The notes under the pieces are model-generated. The model saw nothing but the letters and a program-made list of their open reading frames with translations, was not told where the DNA came from and did not search any database. Positions 19,501-28,949 of a stretch of 64,000 bases of DNA are shown in pieces. Within the stretch, counting starts at the first letter, position 1. The number at the start of each line of letters is the position of its first letter. A program made the translations under genes and the position numbers. Origin of the DNA: an uncultured Clostridia bacterium (GTDB taxonomy: Bacteria; Bacillota; Clostridia; Lachnospirales; CAG-274); contig CALWSK010000002.1 in NCBI GenBank assembly GCA_944384195.1, forward strand, positions 124,001-188,000, read 5' to 3'.

Positions 19501-21094
19501 TAACTTGTGCAAATAGTTGTTTAAAGTAGTTATAAAGAAGTTGATTTCTATTTGAAAAAACGGCAAGGGGTATATCACTACCCATAGCACCTATAGGGTC
19601 TTCTACTTTTTCCACAAGCTCTTTTATAGTCATTTCTATATCTTCTTTTGTATATCCAAACATTTTTTGTCTAAGAAGTAGTGAAAGTGTTTCTTTTTCA
19701 TCATCTTTATTTGTTTCTTTGATGTCTTCTATATTTAAAAGATTTTCATCTAACCAAGATTTATAGTTATGTTCTGTACAAATGGAAGTTTTAACTTCTT
19801 CATCAGAAATAATTTTACCTTGTATTGTATCTATAAGAAGCATTTTTCCAGGGACTAATCTATCTTTTTTTATTATATCTTCTTCTGATATGTCTAAAAC
19901 TCCTACTTCTGAAGATGCTATAACATAATCATCTTTTGTTATATAATATCTAATAGGTCTTAGTCCATTTCTATCAAGACAAGCTCCAACTATAGAACCA
20001 TCACTAAATGCTATAGCAGTAGGCCCGTCCCAAGCTTCTCCTAAAAGGCTATTATATTGATAAAATGCTTTTTTCTCTTCTGTCATATGCTTGCTATTTT
20101 CCCAAGGCTCTGGGATAGCAGTCATTATAGCTTTTGGTAAGCTATATCCACTAAGAGCTAGCATTTGTATGTAATTATCTAATCTAGCAGAATCGCTTCC
20201 GTCTTCGTTTATTATAGGGCTTATTCTTTCTAAATCTTCTTTAGCAAAATAATCTGTGCTAAAAGTTTTTTCACGAGCTTTAAACCAATTTACATTACCT
20301 CTTATTGTGTTTATCTCGCCATTATGAACTATATATCTATTAGGGTGCGCTCTTTCCCAACTTGGAAAAGTATTTGTGCTAAAGCGAGAATGAACTAAAG
20401 CTATAGAGCTTTCAAAGTCTAAGTCTAGCAAATCTATATAAAAATTATCTATTTGTTCTGGAGTTAGCATACCTTTATATACTATAGTTTTTGAAGATAA
20501 AGATGAAATATAGAAATAGCTATCTTTCACATTATTATATCTTATTTCTTTTTCTGCTCTTTTAGATATTATAAAAAGTTTACGTTCAAAATCCATTTGA
20601 TTTTTTATATCTATAGGTTTTTTTATAAAAATTTGCATAATATATGGTTTTGTATCTTTAGCAGTTTTTCCTATGCAATTTTCATAAGTGCTAACTTCTC
20701 TAATTCCTAGAATTTCTAAGTTTTCATCTTCTATTATATTTTTAAATGCTTTTATACTTTCTTCTCTAATAGATTTTATGCTAGAGCAAAAGAACATACC
20801 TACTGCATAATCATTTGCATCTGGAAGTGGGATACCTTGCATTTTACAAATTTTTTGCATAAATTTGTGAGGAATTTGTGTTAAAATACCGGCTCCATCT
20901 CCGCTGTTTTGTCCGTTTTCTTCGTTTATTGAACCTCCTCTATGATCTAGGTTTTTTAATATAGTTAAGGCATCTTTTATAATTTTATGTGTTTTTTTAC
21001 CTTTTACATTTGCTATAAAACCTATACCGCAATTATCGTGTTCAAAGATAGGGTCATAAAGTCCCTGTTTTTTAGGTAAACTTGAATATATCAT
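16556..21094 (-). CDS. gltB: glutamate synthase, large subunit
   Basis: GltB transfers the glutamine amide nitrogen to 2-oxoglutarate, giving glutamate. The 1512-aa protein has all domains: N-terminal amidotransferase with nucleophile Cys in EHDNCGIGF, after a short propeptide; central domain; FMN-binding synthase domain (GGKSNSGEGGE, VAQGAKPGEGGHLPG, DGGTGAAPRTS). The 3Fe-4S cysteines are in CAMLRVCHMDTCSVG. The C-terminal GXGXG beta-helix contains SAGQSFGAFL. No gltD small subunit lies beside it, so the electron-donating partner is elsewhere or the enzyme uses another donor. Start ATG has an AAAGGATG site. Confidence 0.96.
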   Translation of the reverse strand: MIYSSLPKKQGLYDPIFEHDNCGIGFIANVKGKKTHKIIKDALTILKNLDHRGGSINEENGQNSGDGAGILTQIPHKFMQKICKMQGIPLPDANDYAVGMFFCSSIKSIREESIKAFKNIIEDENLEILGIREVSTYENCIGKTAKDTKPYIMQIFIKKPIDIKNQMDFERKLFIISKRAEKEIRYNNVKDSYFYISSLSSKTIVYKGMLTPEQIDNFYIDLLDLDFESSIALVHSRFSTNTFPSWERAHPNRYIVHNGEINTIRGNVNWFKAREKTFSTDYFAKEDLERISPIINEDGSDSARLDNYIQMLALSGYSLPKAIMTAIPEPWENSKHMTEEKKAFYQYNSLLGEAWDGPTAIAFSDGSIVGACLDRNGLRPIRYYITKDDYVIASSEVGVLDISEEDIIKKDRLVPGKMLLIDTIQGKIISDEEVKTSICTEHNYKSWLDENLLNIEDIKETNKDDEKETLSLLLRQKMFGYTKEDIEMTIKELVEKVEDPIGAMGSDIPLAVFSNRNQLLYNYFKQLFAQVTNPPIDALREKIVTSTISYLGKEGNLLKADRENCKRIKLNTPILLDSEIKKIRYMENKDFKVSTISTIYKKAEKSMEQAIDEVFSNIDKAIEEGSSIIILSDRNMTKDSIALPMLLISSGVHQYLIRQGNRTKTSLIIESAEPREVHHFALLIGYGANAINPYLALETIRANFKERENAQEDYIKAVTKGIIKVMSKMGISTLQSYQGAQIFEALGICQNVVDKFFTNTTTRIGGLDLKEIEQETLMRFEDALREEDLKYAGEHKWRNGGEYHMFNPKTVTLLQKAVREGSYETYKEYARLMDSHNDGLCTIRSMLDIRFNEKPINIDEVESVDSIVKRFKTGAMSYGSLSQEAHECLAIAMNRLGGKSNSGEGGEIPSRFIPMENGDSKCSAIKQVASGRFGVSINYLNNANEIQIKVAQGAKPGEGGHLPGKKVYPWIAKARNSTTGVDLISPPPHHDIYSIEDLAQLIHDLKNANKDARISVKLVSEAGVGTIAVGVAKSLADVILISGFDGGTGAAPRTSIRHAGLPWELGLSETHQALILNNLRNKVVLEADGKMLTGRDVLVSCLLGAEEFGFSTAPLIAIGCAMLRVCHMDTCSVGVATQNPKLRERFKGKPEHVENFMRFVAMDLREQMAMLGFRTIDEMVGHVEKLKPKKVDGYKARTVDLSSILYQPKGVLAPNERAFSISQNHNIEKSLDYTTLAPLCENAIKDNEKIDGKFSITNLNRVCGTLLSSKITRAKGEEGLKEDTINLNFEGSAGQSFGAFLINGVTMTISGDCNDYVGKGLSGGKIIVKPSEKSNLKADENVIVGNVCLFGAISGEVYINGLAGERFCVRNSGATAVVEGIGEHGLEYMTGGKVVILGNVGRNFGAGMSGGISYVYDKDNTFADKCNMELILLEELTNEDNQDLKTIIENHYKYTNSEKAKLILENLEEELTHFVKVIPKAYKAVITDIENAKIKGYSEEEAMMIAFENSLK

Positions 21095-21175
21095 AAATTC
21101 ATCCTTTCTATGTTAATAAAATTAATATTTAATATAAAATCAGTATTTAGGGTTATATTTAAGAAAATAAATAAC

Positions 21176-21206
21176 AAAATATATGTTATTTTATAACATA
21201 TATTTT
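21176..21206. terminator. A+T-rich 14-bp hairpin between spoIIR and gltB
   Basis: AAAATATATGTTAT and ATAACATATATTTT are perfect inverted repeats around three T residues. It lies between two minus-strand genes and probably terminates spoIIR transcription; an operator for gltB cannot be excluded. Confidence 0.5.
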
Positions 21207-21253
21207 AATATATTTCTATAAAAAAATCAATCTAATTATAAAAAAATGAAATT

Positions 21254-21931
21254 TTAATTTTTATATAATTCATTTTTCTGACAATTTAAGTTTTGCCACC
21301 ATTCTACAATTTTAAATTTTAGTTTTATAGGTAAGTCATTTTCGCTTTTAGCCTTATCTACTATATTAAATTCTTCTTCTGTTAGGACAGATTTTAGTAA
21401 AGATTTATCTTTATCTGGGACTACTTTAGCACTAGCATCTACAAAGCAAAGAGGAGGGAACATAACACACCACCAATTTTTGCCTTTTGCTTCTCCGATT
21501 TCTATTTTTAGCGCTTCATATTCTCCTGTAGGTAATATTATATCGCCATATTGTTTTGTAGGGAATTTATCAAAGCTTATTTTAGCATTAACGCTATAAT
21601 TATATCCGTTTTCTTTTATTATATTTTCTGCTTTTTCTTCTATTTTATCTAGATTTTTTATTATTAATGTTCTTGTTTCATCTTTTGATTTACTATTTTT
21701 TAATTCTTTTTCTAATAATTTTGTTATACCATCTTTTACTTTAATTTTTAACTCTTGGTCATATGTACTATCGCTATTAGCTAAAACATGAAGTCTTATT
21801 ATTTCTTCTGATATACCTTTTTGTATGCTATCGGAATAACTTTTAGTTGTAAAAAGGAATATAAGGCTTATAATTATACCTACGAATATGGATATTGATA
21901 TTATATTTTTTTCTTTTTCTAATATATGCAT
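21254..21931 (-). CDS. spoIIR: stage II sporulation protein R (SpoIIR)
   Basis: SpoIIR is made in the forespore, exported, and triggers SpoIIGA to cleave pro-sigma-E in the mother cell. The 225-aa protein has one N-terminal membrane helix (about residues 12-30) and an extracytoplasmic domain. Family motifs are LHVLANSDSTYDQELKIKVKD, LPTGEYEALKIEIGEAKGKN and NWWCVMFPPLCFVD. Ribosome site AAGGAG. A sigma-F-like promoter lies 33-60 bp upstream, as expected for this gene. Confidence 0.94.
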   Translation of the reverse strand: MHILEKEKNIISISIFVGIIISLIFLFTTKSYSDSIQKGISEEIIRLHVLANSDSTYDQELKIKVKDGITKLLEKELKNSKSKDETRTLIIKNLDKIEEKAENIIKENGYNYSVNAKISFDKFPTKQYGDIILPTGEYEALKIEIGEAKGKNWWCVMFPPLCFVDASAKVVPDKDKSLLKSVLTEEEFNIVDKAKSENDLPIKLKFKIVEWWQNLNCQKNELYKN

Positions 21932-21963
21932 TATTTTAGCTCCTTAATATTTATTATATATAG

Positions 21964-21991
21964 ATAATTACCAAAATTTAGGATAGTATAC
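21964..21991 (-). promoter_or_regulatory. sigma-F-like promoter of spoIIR
   Basis: On the minus strand GTATA (-35) is followed after 14 bp by GGTAATTAT (-10). This resembles the sigma-F consensus with a GG at the start of the -10 box; one -10 position deviates and the spacer is short by about one base. Confidence 0.5.
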
Positions 21992-22015
21992 ATATTAATT
22001 TAAAATTTTTTTGCC

Positions 22016-22043
22016 TTGACATTATTTTCTACTATGTTATAAT
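22016..22043 (+). promoter_or_regulatory. sigma-A-type promoter of the pheST leader
   Basis: TTGACA (22016-22021), 16-bp spacer, TATAAT (22038-22043). It sits just ahead of the T-box RNA. Confidence 0.7.
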
Positions 22044-22059
22044 TATTTATATTTAAAAA

Positions 22060-22285
22060 CTATGAAGGCGATAGTATGCATTATGGTTCTTTTAGAGAGA
22101 AGATGCCTTGGCTGGAAGCATCTTTAAGATAAAGTTTTGCAAAAGTTCACGCCGGAGTTTATCTTTTGAACAGATTTTCTTATTAGAAAGATACGCCTAA
22201 GGTGCGTTATGCCTAATTATGCAAATTTAAAATTTGGGTGGTAGAACGGAAATGCTTTCGTCCCTTAGGGCGAGAGCTTTTTTAT
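22060..22285 (+). promoter_or_regulatory. T-box leader (tRNA-Phe sensing) upstream of pheST
   Basis: The leader has the T-box core TTGGGTGGTAGAACGG at 22233-22249 followed by a terminator stem (GCTTTCG-CCC against GGGCGAGAGC) and a run of T at about 22270-22277. A TTC triplet at 22146-22148, followed by AC in an unpaired-looking part of stem I, is the likely Phe specifier codon. Uncharged tRNA-Phe would pair at both places and allow transcription of pheS-pheT. The intergenic stretch 21932-22321 holds this leader, its promoter and the spoIIR promoter. Confidence 0.88.
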
Positions 22286-22321
22286 TACCACTTAAGCTAT
22301 ATCCTGAAAGGAGTATTAATA

Positions 22322-23347
22322 ATGAAAGAAAAACTAACACAAATTCAAGATATGACTTTAGAAAAATTAGCTAGTATATCAAATCTTAAAGAATTAGAAG
22401 AGCTTAGAGTAGCTATACTTGGGAAAAAAGGCGAGCTTACTCAAATATTAAAAGGTATGGGAGGACTATCTAAGGAAGAACGCCCTATAGTAGGACAGCT
22501 TGCTAATGAAGTGAGAAATGCTATAGAAAGCAAGATTGATAGTATAAAAAATGAGCTTTTAGCTAAAGAGGAAGAAGAACAACTGAAAAATGAGAAAATA
22601 GATGTTACTATTCCGGCTAGAAGAAAAAACCTAGGTTCTAGACACCCTATGACTAAAGTTATAGATGAAATAAAAAGTATATTTATAGGTATGGGGTATG
22701 AGGTGGCAGAAGGTCCAGAAGTTGAAACGGCTTATTATAATTTTGAAGCACTTAATATACCTAAAAATCACCCAGCTAGAGATGAACAAGATACATTTTA
22801 TGTAGATGGGCTTTTAGACTTTGTTCTTAGAACTCAAACTTCTCCAGTACAAGTTAGAGTTATGGAAAAAAAGGATATGCCTATTAAGATTATAGCTCCT
22901 GGTAGAGTATATCGTTCTGATGAGGTAGATGCTACGCATTCTCCGGTTTTTCATCAATTAGAAGGACTTGTTATAGATAAAAATATAACTATGGGAGATT
23001 TAAAAGGGGCTTTATCTGTTTTTGCTAAAGAGCTTTTTGGAGAAGATACTAAAGTTAGGTTTAGACCTCATCATTTCCCTTTTACAGAGCCTAGTGCCGA
23101 GATGGACGCATCTTGTTTTGCTTGTGGTGGTAAAGGTTGTCGTGTATGTAAAAATAGTGGTTGGATTGAAGTTTTAGGTTGTGGTATGGTACACCCTAAA
23201 GTGCTTGAGATGGCAGGCATAGATCCTAAAGAATATAGCGGATTTGCTTTTGGTATGGGGCTTGAGAGAGTAACTATGCAAAAATATGCAATAACTGATT
23301 TAAGGTTACTTTTTGAAAATGATGTTAAATTTTTAGAGCAATTTTAG
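22322..23347 (+). CDS. pheS: phenylalanyl-tRNA synthetase alpha subunit
   Basis: PheS is the catalytic class II subunit that joins Phe to tRNA-Phe as a PheS2-PheT2 tetramer. The 341-aa protein has an N-terminal coiled coil (about 1-85), motif 1 around [20 protein letters not shown], motif 2 in [21 protein letters not shown], and motif 3 in [13 protein letters not shown]. The start is the ATG at 22322 after AAGGAG; an in-frame start at 22238 lies within the T-box and is not used. Confidence 0.97.
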   Translation: MKEKLTQIQDMTLEKLASISNLKELEELRVAILGKKGELTQILKGMGGLSKEERPIVGQLANEVRNAIESKIDSIKNELLAKEEEEQLKNEKIDVTIPARRKNLGSRHPMTKVIDEIKSIFIGMGYEVAEGPEVETAYYNFEALNIPKNHPARDEQDTFYVDGLLDFVLRTQTSPVQVRVMEKKDMPIKIIAPGRVYRSDEVDATHSPVFHQLEGLVIDKNITMGDLKGALSVFAKELFGEDTKVRFRPHHFPFTEPSAEMDASCFACGGKGCRVCKNSGWIEVLGCGMVHPKVLEMAGIDPKEYSGFAFGMGLERVTMQKYAITDLRLLFENDVKFLEQF

Positions 23348-23365
23348 ATTTAGGAGGAATAGAGA

Positions 23366-25759
23366 ATGTATTTACCAATGTCTTGGCTTAAAGATTATGT
23401 TGATATAGATTGTGATTTACAAACTTTTTGTGATGAAATGACTTTATCTGGTTCTAAGGTAGAAGGTTTTGAGAACAGAGGAAAAGATGTTACAAAAGTT
23501 GTAGTAGGTAAAGTTTTAGAAATAGAAAAACATAAAGATGCCGATAAACTTCTTGTTGTTAAAACTGATATAGGAGAAAATGAACCTATACAAATAGTAA
23601 CTGGTGCTACAAACCTTTATGTTGGAGCTTATATCCCAGTAGCTTTAGATGGGGCTACTTTAGCAGATGGGCTTAAAATTAAAAAAAGTAAATTACGTGG
23701 CGTAGAATCTAATGGAATGTTTTGTTCTGTAGAAGAGCTTGGATATACTAGAAGTGATTATCCAGAAGCTCCAGAACATGGAATATATATTTTTGATAAA
23801 GAATATACTTTAGGGAGCTGTGTAAAAGAAATATTAGAAATAGAAGAAGATATTGTAGAATTTGAAATAACTTCTAATAGAGCAGATTGTTTTAGTATAA
23901 CAGGGCTTGCAAGAGAAGCAGCGGCAACTTTTAGAAAATCTTTTACTATGCCTAAAATAGAAGTTAAAGAAGCTAATAAATCTATAGACAATCTTATAAA
24001 TATAGAAATTGAAAACTTTGATATTTGTAAACGATATACTTGTCGTGTTATAGAAAATGTTAAGGTAGAGCCTTCTCCTCAATGGTTAAGACATAGATTA
24101 ACTTCTGCGGGGATAAGACCTATTAATAATATAGTCGATATAACAAATTATGTTATGTTAGAACTTGGGCAACCTATGCACGCTTATAACTATGATAGTT
24201 TAGAAGGAAATAAGCTAAAACTTAGAAATGCTAAAGTAGGGGAGAAAATGACTACTTTAGATGGAATAGAAAGAAGCTTAGATGAAACTATACTTATAAT
24301 AGAAGATGATAAAAAGATAGTAGATATAGCAGGGGTTATGGGCGGAGAAAACTCTATGGTAACTGAAGATACTAAGACTATAGTATTAGAATCTGCAAAT
24401 TTTGACGGACCACATATTAGGCTTACTGCTAAAAAACTTGGGCTTAGAACAGATGCATCTAGTAAATATGAGAAAGGGCTTGACCCTAATCTTTGTATGA
24501 TGGCACTTGATAGAGCTTGTCAACTTATAAATATGTTAGGTTGTGGTGAAGTTTTAAAAGGAAGTTTAGATTTTTATCCAGAAAAAAGAGAGAAAACTAA
24601 AGTAGAATATTCTAGCCAAAATATAAATAAATTATTAGGAACTAACCTTACAGAACAAGAAATGATAGAACTATTAGCTTTAGCAGAAATAGAGGCAGAT
24701 GGTAAAAACGCTATTATTCCTACATTTAGAACTGATCTTGAAAGAGAAGCAGATATAGCAGAAGAAGTTGCTAGATTTTATGGATATAACAACATAGAGC
24801 CTACTTTATCAACTGGTACGCCTACAGTAGGTAAGAAAACTTATAAACAAATTATAGAAGATAAGGTTATAGATACTATGGTAGCTTGTGGGCTTAATCA
24901 AGCGCTTACTTATTCCTTTGAGAGTCCTAAAGTATTTGATAAATTAAATATAGAAGAAAATAGTATTCTTAGAAAAACTGTAACTATATCTAATCCTTTA
25001 GGCGAAGATTTTAGTATAATGAGAACTTTAACTTTAAATGGTATGCTAAATTCTATAGAAACAAATTTTAATAGAAGAAACAAAGAGGCTAAGCTATTTG
25101 AAATAGGAAAAATTTATATGCCTAAGGAACTACCTTTAAATGAGCTTCCAGTAGAAAGAGAAGTTTTAAGTATAGCTATGTATGGTGATGTAGATTTTTA
25201 TGATGCTAAAGGTATTTTTGAAAATGTATTTTTAGAGCTTGGAATGATAGATAATATAGAATATATTGTAGGGGAAAAGTATAGCTATATGCATCCGGGA
25301 AGAACTGCTACTATCTTATATGATAAAGGAGAAGAAGTAGGGTATATAGGAGAGGTACACCCTAAAGTACTTAAAAATTATGATATAGAAACTAAAGTAT
25401 ATTTTGGTGTTGTTTATATGGATAAGCTTGTAGGACTTGCTAATTTTGATATAAGCTATGAGCCTTTACCTAAATTCCCAGCAGTACAAAGAGATATTGC
25501 TATGCTTGTTAAAGATGAGATAAATGTAGGAGAAATTGAAAAAATAATAAAAGCTAAAGGCGGAAAGCTTATAGAAAGTGTAAATTTATTTGATATATAT
25601 AAAGGTAAGCAAATAGAAGAAGGATATAAGTCTGTTGCTTATAATATAATATTTAGAGCTAAGGATAAGACTTTAACAGATGAGGAAATAAATCCACCTA
25701 TGAAAAAAATATTAAAAGAGCTTGAGGAAAAATTACAAGCTAAGCTAAGAGATAAATAA
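23366..25759 (+). CDS. pheT: phenylalanyl-tRNA synthetase beta subunit
   Basis: Full-length PheT (797 aa). Domains in order: N-terminal tRNA-binding OB fold (about 40-150, LRGVESNGMFCSVEELG), B3/B4 editing domain (about 210-380, including TNYVMLELGQPMHAYNYD), B5 (about 400-470), catalytic-like domain, and C-terminal ferredoxin-like anticodon-binding domain (about 705-797, YEPLPKFPAVQRDIAMLVK). It is 18 bp after pheS with an AGGAGG site, in the same T-box operon. Confidence 0.97.
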   Translation: MYLPMSWLKDYVDIDCDLQTFCDEMTLSGSKVEGFENRGKDVTKVVVGKVLEIEKHKDADKLLVVKTDIGENEPIQIVTGATNLYVGAYIPVALDGATLADGLKIKKSKLRGVESNGMFCSVEELGYTRSDYPEAPEHGIYIFDKEYTLGSCVKEILEIEEDIVEFEITSNRADCFSITGLAREAAATFRKSFTMPKIEVKEANKSIDNLINIEIENFDICKRYTCRVIENVKVEPSPQWLRHRLTSAGIRPINNIVDITNYVMLELGQPMHAYNYDSLEGNKLKLRNAKVGEKMTTLDGIERSLDETILIIEDDKKIVDIAGVMGGENSMVTEDTKTIVLESANFDGPHIRLTAKKLGLRTDASSKYEKGLDPNLCMMALDRACQLINMLGCGEVLKGSLDFYPEKREKTKVEYSSQNINKLLGTNLTEQEMIELLALAEIEADGKNAIIPTFRTDLEREADIAEEVARFYGYNNIEPTLSTGTPTVGKKTYKQIIEDKVIDTMVACGLNQALTYSFESPKVFDKLNIEENSILRKTVTISNPLGEDFSIMRTLTLNGMLNSIETNFNRRNKEAKLFEIGKIYMPKELPLNELPVEREVLSIAMYGDVDFYDAKGIFENVFLELGMIDNIEYIVGEKYSYMHPGRTATILYDKGEEVGYIGEVHPKVLKNYDIETKVYFGVVYMDKLVGLANFDISYEPLPKFPAVQRDIAMLVKDEINVGEIEKIIKAKGGKLIESVNLFDIYKGKQIEEGYKSVAYNIIFRAKDKTLTDEEINPPMKKILKELEEKLQAKLRDK

Positions 25760-25774
25760 TAACAAAAATAATAG

Positions 25775-25803
25775 AAGGGCTGTAGATAAAATCTACAACC
25801 CTT
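25775..25803. terminator. bidirectional terminator between pheT and leuS
   Basis: AAGGG-C-TGTAGAT pairs with ATCTACA-A-CCCTT around three A residues. The genes on both sides converge on it. Confidence 0.85.
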
Positions 25804-25809
25804 TACTTA

Positions 25810-28218
25810 TTATTTAGCAACAATATTTACAATTCTATTAGGTACATATATTTCTTTTACTATATTTAGTCCTTCTAATTTATCTTTTAATTTATCTTTT
25901 GCTAAGCTTAATACTTCATCTTTTTCGCTATCTGCTTTTATACAAAGACTATCTTTAACTTTTCCGTTTATTTGAAGAGCAATTTCTATACTGCTATCTT
26001 TCATTTTTTCTTCATCATATTCGCACCATTTATTAGTGAATACGCTTTCGCTATGTCCCAACATTTCCCAAAGCTCTTCTGCTATATGTGGTGTAAATGG
26101 AGCTAAGAGAATAGCAATAGTTTCTAAAGTTTCTTTATCTACACCATTTATTTTTTTAGCCTCTGCTACAATTTTATTTGTGTATTCCATAAATCCAGAA
26201 ACAACTGTATTAAGAGAAAGAGCTTCTAAACGATTAGTTATTTCATATATCATTTTATGACGAAGCTTAAGCATTTCTTCACTAGGCTCTACTATCTTAT
26301 CTTTATATTCATCAAATAATTTCCATACTTTATTTAGATATCTAAATGTACCATCTATTCCGCTATCGTCCCATTCGCAATCTATTTCTGGAGGACCTAC
26401 AAATAGTTCATAAAGTCTAAGAGAATCACAACCATATTTTTCAACAAGCTCATCTGGTGAAACAACATTACCTTTAGATTTACTCATTTTAGCTCCGTCT
26501 TTTGTTATCATACCTTGGTTGAAGAGGCGAAGGAAAGGTTCGTCGAAATCCACAACTCCGATATCTTTTAAAAATTTAGTATAAAATCTAGCATATAACA
26601 AGTGTAATACGGCGTGTTCTATACCTCCAACATACATATCAACAGGAAGCCATTTTTTAAGAGCATCTTTATCTGCTAAAGCTTTATCATTATTTACATC
26701 ACAATATCTAAGGTAGTACCAAGAAGAACCGGCCCATTGAGGCATAGTATTAGTTTCTCTTTTTGCCATTTTTCCACATTTAGGACAAGGAGTATTTACC
26801 CAATCTTCTATATCGGCAAGTGGTGATTCTCCTGTGCTAGTTGGTTGATAAGAAGATACATTAGGAAGTACTACTGGTAAGTCTTCTTCTTTTACTGGCA
26901 CTATACCACAATCTTTACAATGGATAAGAGGGATAGGCTCTCCCCAATAGCGTTGTCTAGAAAATACCCAGTCTCTAAGCTTATAATTTACTGTTTTTTT
27001 ACCGATACCTTTTTCTTCTAAAAAGTCTGGAATAAGTTGTTTTGCTTCTGTAGAAGTTTTGCCATCAAATTCACCACTATTTACCATAATACCTTCTTCT
27101 GTAAAAGGTTTTTCAATCTCTTTAAGATCTTCTTCCTCTTTTTTAATAACTTGTTTTATAGGTAAGTCAAATTTTTTAGCAAAGGCAAAATCTCTTTCAT
27201 CATGAGCCGGAACGCACATTATAGCTCCTGTACCATAATCGGCAAGAACATAATCTGATATCCAGATAGGAAGTTTTTCTCCATTTATAGGATTTATAGC
27301 ATATCTACCAGTAAATACTCCTGTTTTTTCTTTTTCTGTCATTCTGTCTACAGAAGATTTAGTACTAGCATCGAATATATATTTTTCAACAAGTTCTTTT
27401 TGTTCATCAGATACTATTTCTTTTATAATTTTATGTTCTGGAGCAAGAACCATAAAGCAAGCTCCATATAAAGTATCTGGTCTTGTAGTAAATACTTTTA
27501 TTTCTTTATCAGAAGCATCTACTTTAAAATCTATTTCTGCACCATAACTTTTTCCTATCCAGTCTGCTTGCATTTTTTTAACTTTTTCTGGCCAGTCTAA
27601 CTTATCTAAATCGTTTAAAAGTCTTTCTCCATACTCAGTAATTTTAAGCATCCATTGACGAAGATTTTTCTTAGTAACTTGAGAACCGCATCTATCACAT
27701 TCGCCGTTTGTAGCTTCTTCGTTGGCAAGAACGGCTTTACAACTAGGACACCAGTTTAAAGGCATTTCTTTTTCATATGCTAAGCCATTTTCAAACATTT
27801 TAAGGAATATCCATTGAGTCCATTTGTAGTAATTAGGGTCTGTTGTATTTATTTCTTTATCCCAATCGTATATAGCGCTAATTTCTTTTAGTTGTCTTTT
27901 TACATTTTCTATACTTTTTGCAGTTGCTTCTGATGGATGAGTACCAGTTTTTATAGCAAAGTTTTCGGCAGGAAGACCAAAAGCATCCCAACCCATAGGA
28001 TGAAGTATTTCATATCCTTGTAAGAGTTTATATCTACTTACAACATCACTAAGAACATATCCTCTCCAGTGTCCAACGTGTAATCCGTTTGCTGATGGAT
28101 ATGGAAACATATCTAAACAATAATATTTTGGCTTGTCTGTATTTGCAGGATTTATAGGATTTTTTTCCCAAATTTCACGCCATTTTTTTTCAAGGCTTGT
28201 AAAATCGTATTTATTCAT
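25810..28218 (-). CDS. leuS: leucyl-tRNA synthetase
   Basis: LeuS charges tRNA-Leu with leucine. The 802-aa class Ia enzyme has the HIGH-like motif PYPSANGLHVGHWRG near residue 45, the CP1 editing domain with FTTRPDTLYGA and CVPAHDERD, zinc-like cysteine pairs (CPSCKAVLANEE and CPKCGKMA), and the KMSKS loop in GAKMSKSKGNVVSPDE. I use the ATG at 28218, preceded by TTTGGAGG; a TTG four codons upstream overlaps that site. Confidence 0.97.
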   Translation of the reverse strand: MNKYDFTSLEKKWREIWEKNPINPANTDKPKYYCLDMFPYPSANGLHVGHWRGYVLSDVVSRYKLLQGYEILHPMGWDAFGLPAENFAIKTGTHPSEATAKSIENVKRQLKEISAIYDWDKEINTTDPNYYKWTQWIFLKMFENGLAYEKEMPLNWCPSCKAVLANEEATNGECDRCGSQVTKKNLRQWMLKITEYGERLLNDLDKLDWPEKVKKMQADWIGKSYGAEIDFKVDASDKEIKVFTTRPDTLYGACFMVLAPEHKIIKEIVSDEQKELVEKYIFDASTKSSVDRMTEKEKTGVFTGRYAINPINGEKLPIWISDYVLADYGTGAIMCVPAHDERDFAFAKKFDLPIKQVIKKEEEDLKEIEKPFTEEGIMVNSGEFDGKTSTEAKQLIPDFLEEKGIGKKTVNYKLRDWVFSRQRYWGEPIPLIHCKDCGIVPVKEEDLPVVLPNVSSYQPTSTGESPLADIEDWVNTPCPKCGKMAKRETNTMPQWAGSSWYYLRYCDVNNDKALADKDALKKWLPVDMYVGGIEHAVLHLLYARFYTKFLKDIGVVDFDEPFLRLFNQGMITKDGAKMSKSKGNVVSPDELVEKYGCDSLRLYELFVGPPEIDCEWDDSGIDGTFRYLNKVWKLFDEYKDKIVEPSEEMLKLRHKMIYEITNRLEALSLNTVVSGFMEYTNKIVAEAKKINGVDKETLETIAILLAPFTPHIAEELWEMLGHSESVFTNKWCEYDEEKMKDSSIEIALQINGKVKDSLCIKADSEKDEVLSLAKDKLKDKLEGLNIVKEIYVPNRIVNIVAK

Positions 28219-28254
28219 AGTAACCTCCAAAGTTTACTTTAGTTAATAAAATAT

Positions 28255-28278
28255 AAGCCCTCTAGTGAAAGGGGCTTT
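28255..28278 (-). other. hairpin in the leuS leader
   Basis: AAGCCC-TCT and AGGGGCTT can pair on the leuS strand and are followed by a T-rich stretch ahead of the ribosome site. It looks like an attenuator or leader stem. I see no T-box core sequence in the 144-bp gap 28219-28362. Confidence 0.4.
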
Positions 28279-28362
28279 GATTTTTGAGAAGAATTTTCTT
28301 CTTTATTAATAACTACTTTGTATAAAATTATAAGATAATTTACTAAATATTTCAAGCTTTTT

Positions 28363-28890
28363 TTAGTCTACACCATAAGATTTTGTGAGGGGGTCTTTAA
28401 ATAGAGGAATCTTTGGAGGATTTGTCGTAAAAATAAAGCTTGTTATTAATATGATGAATATAAGTATTATTCCTACAGTTTTGGATATATTTGTATTTAA
28501 GATATTATTTTTAAATGAAATACAGCTAAAATAATAAGCAAAGAAAACACTAATTATAAAAAGTCCTATATCAATTAATAGAAAATTTTTGCCTATTATA
28601 CCGGTGTAAGTATAAAATAGTATTATTACACTAAGACTACCTATTAAAATAGATATAACTTTTATAATAAAAAAATTATCCATATTTTTACCATATAAGA
28701 AGTATTCTATTATACTAAACAGTAGGATAGGAGTGGAAATAAGCTTTAAATGCTCAAATGTACTCTCATTTACTGGCATAAAATATCCAATAAGTATATT
28801 ATTATTAAAAAATTCATATCCAAAATGAAAAAGACTACCAAGTATTACGCTAAACCAAAAACCTATTATACTAATTTTTTTTATATTCAA
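28363..28890 (-). CDS. DUF6512 family membrane protein
   Basis: The 175-aa protein has five hydrophobic segments (about 8-22, 52-66, 74-97, 104-123 and 138-160). It carries the motif PVNESTFEHLKLISTPIL that I associate with the DUF6512 family. The TTG start follows AAAGAGG. It is followed downstream by no gene for 130 bp and lies after lspA on the same strand, so both may be co-transcribed. Function unknown. Confidence 0.75.
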   Translation of the reverse strand: MNIKKISIIGFWFSVILGSLFHFGYEFFNNNILIGYFMPVNESTFEHLKLISTPILLFSIIEYFLYGKNMDNFFIIKVISILIGSLSVIILFYTYTGIIGKNFLLIDIGLFIISVFFAYYFSCISFKNNILNTNISKTVGIILIFIILITSFIFTTNPPKIPLFKDPLTKSYGVD

Positions 28891-28949
28891 AAAATTACCT
28901 CTTTACAATTTAATTTATTTATATGTAATAAAGGTGATTTTATTCTAAA

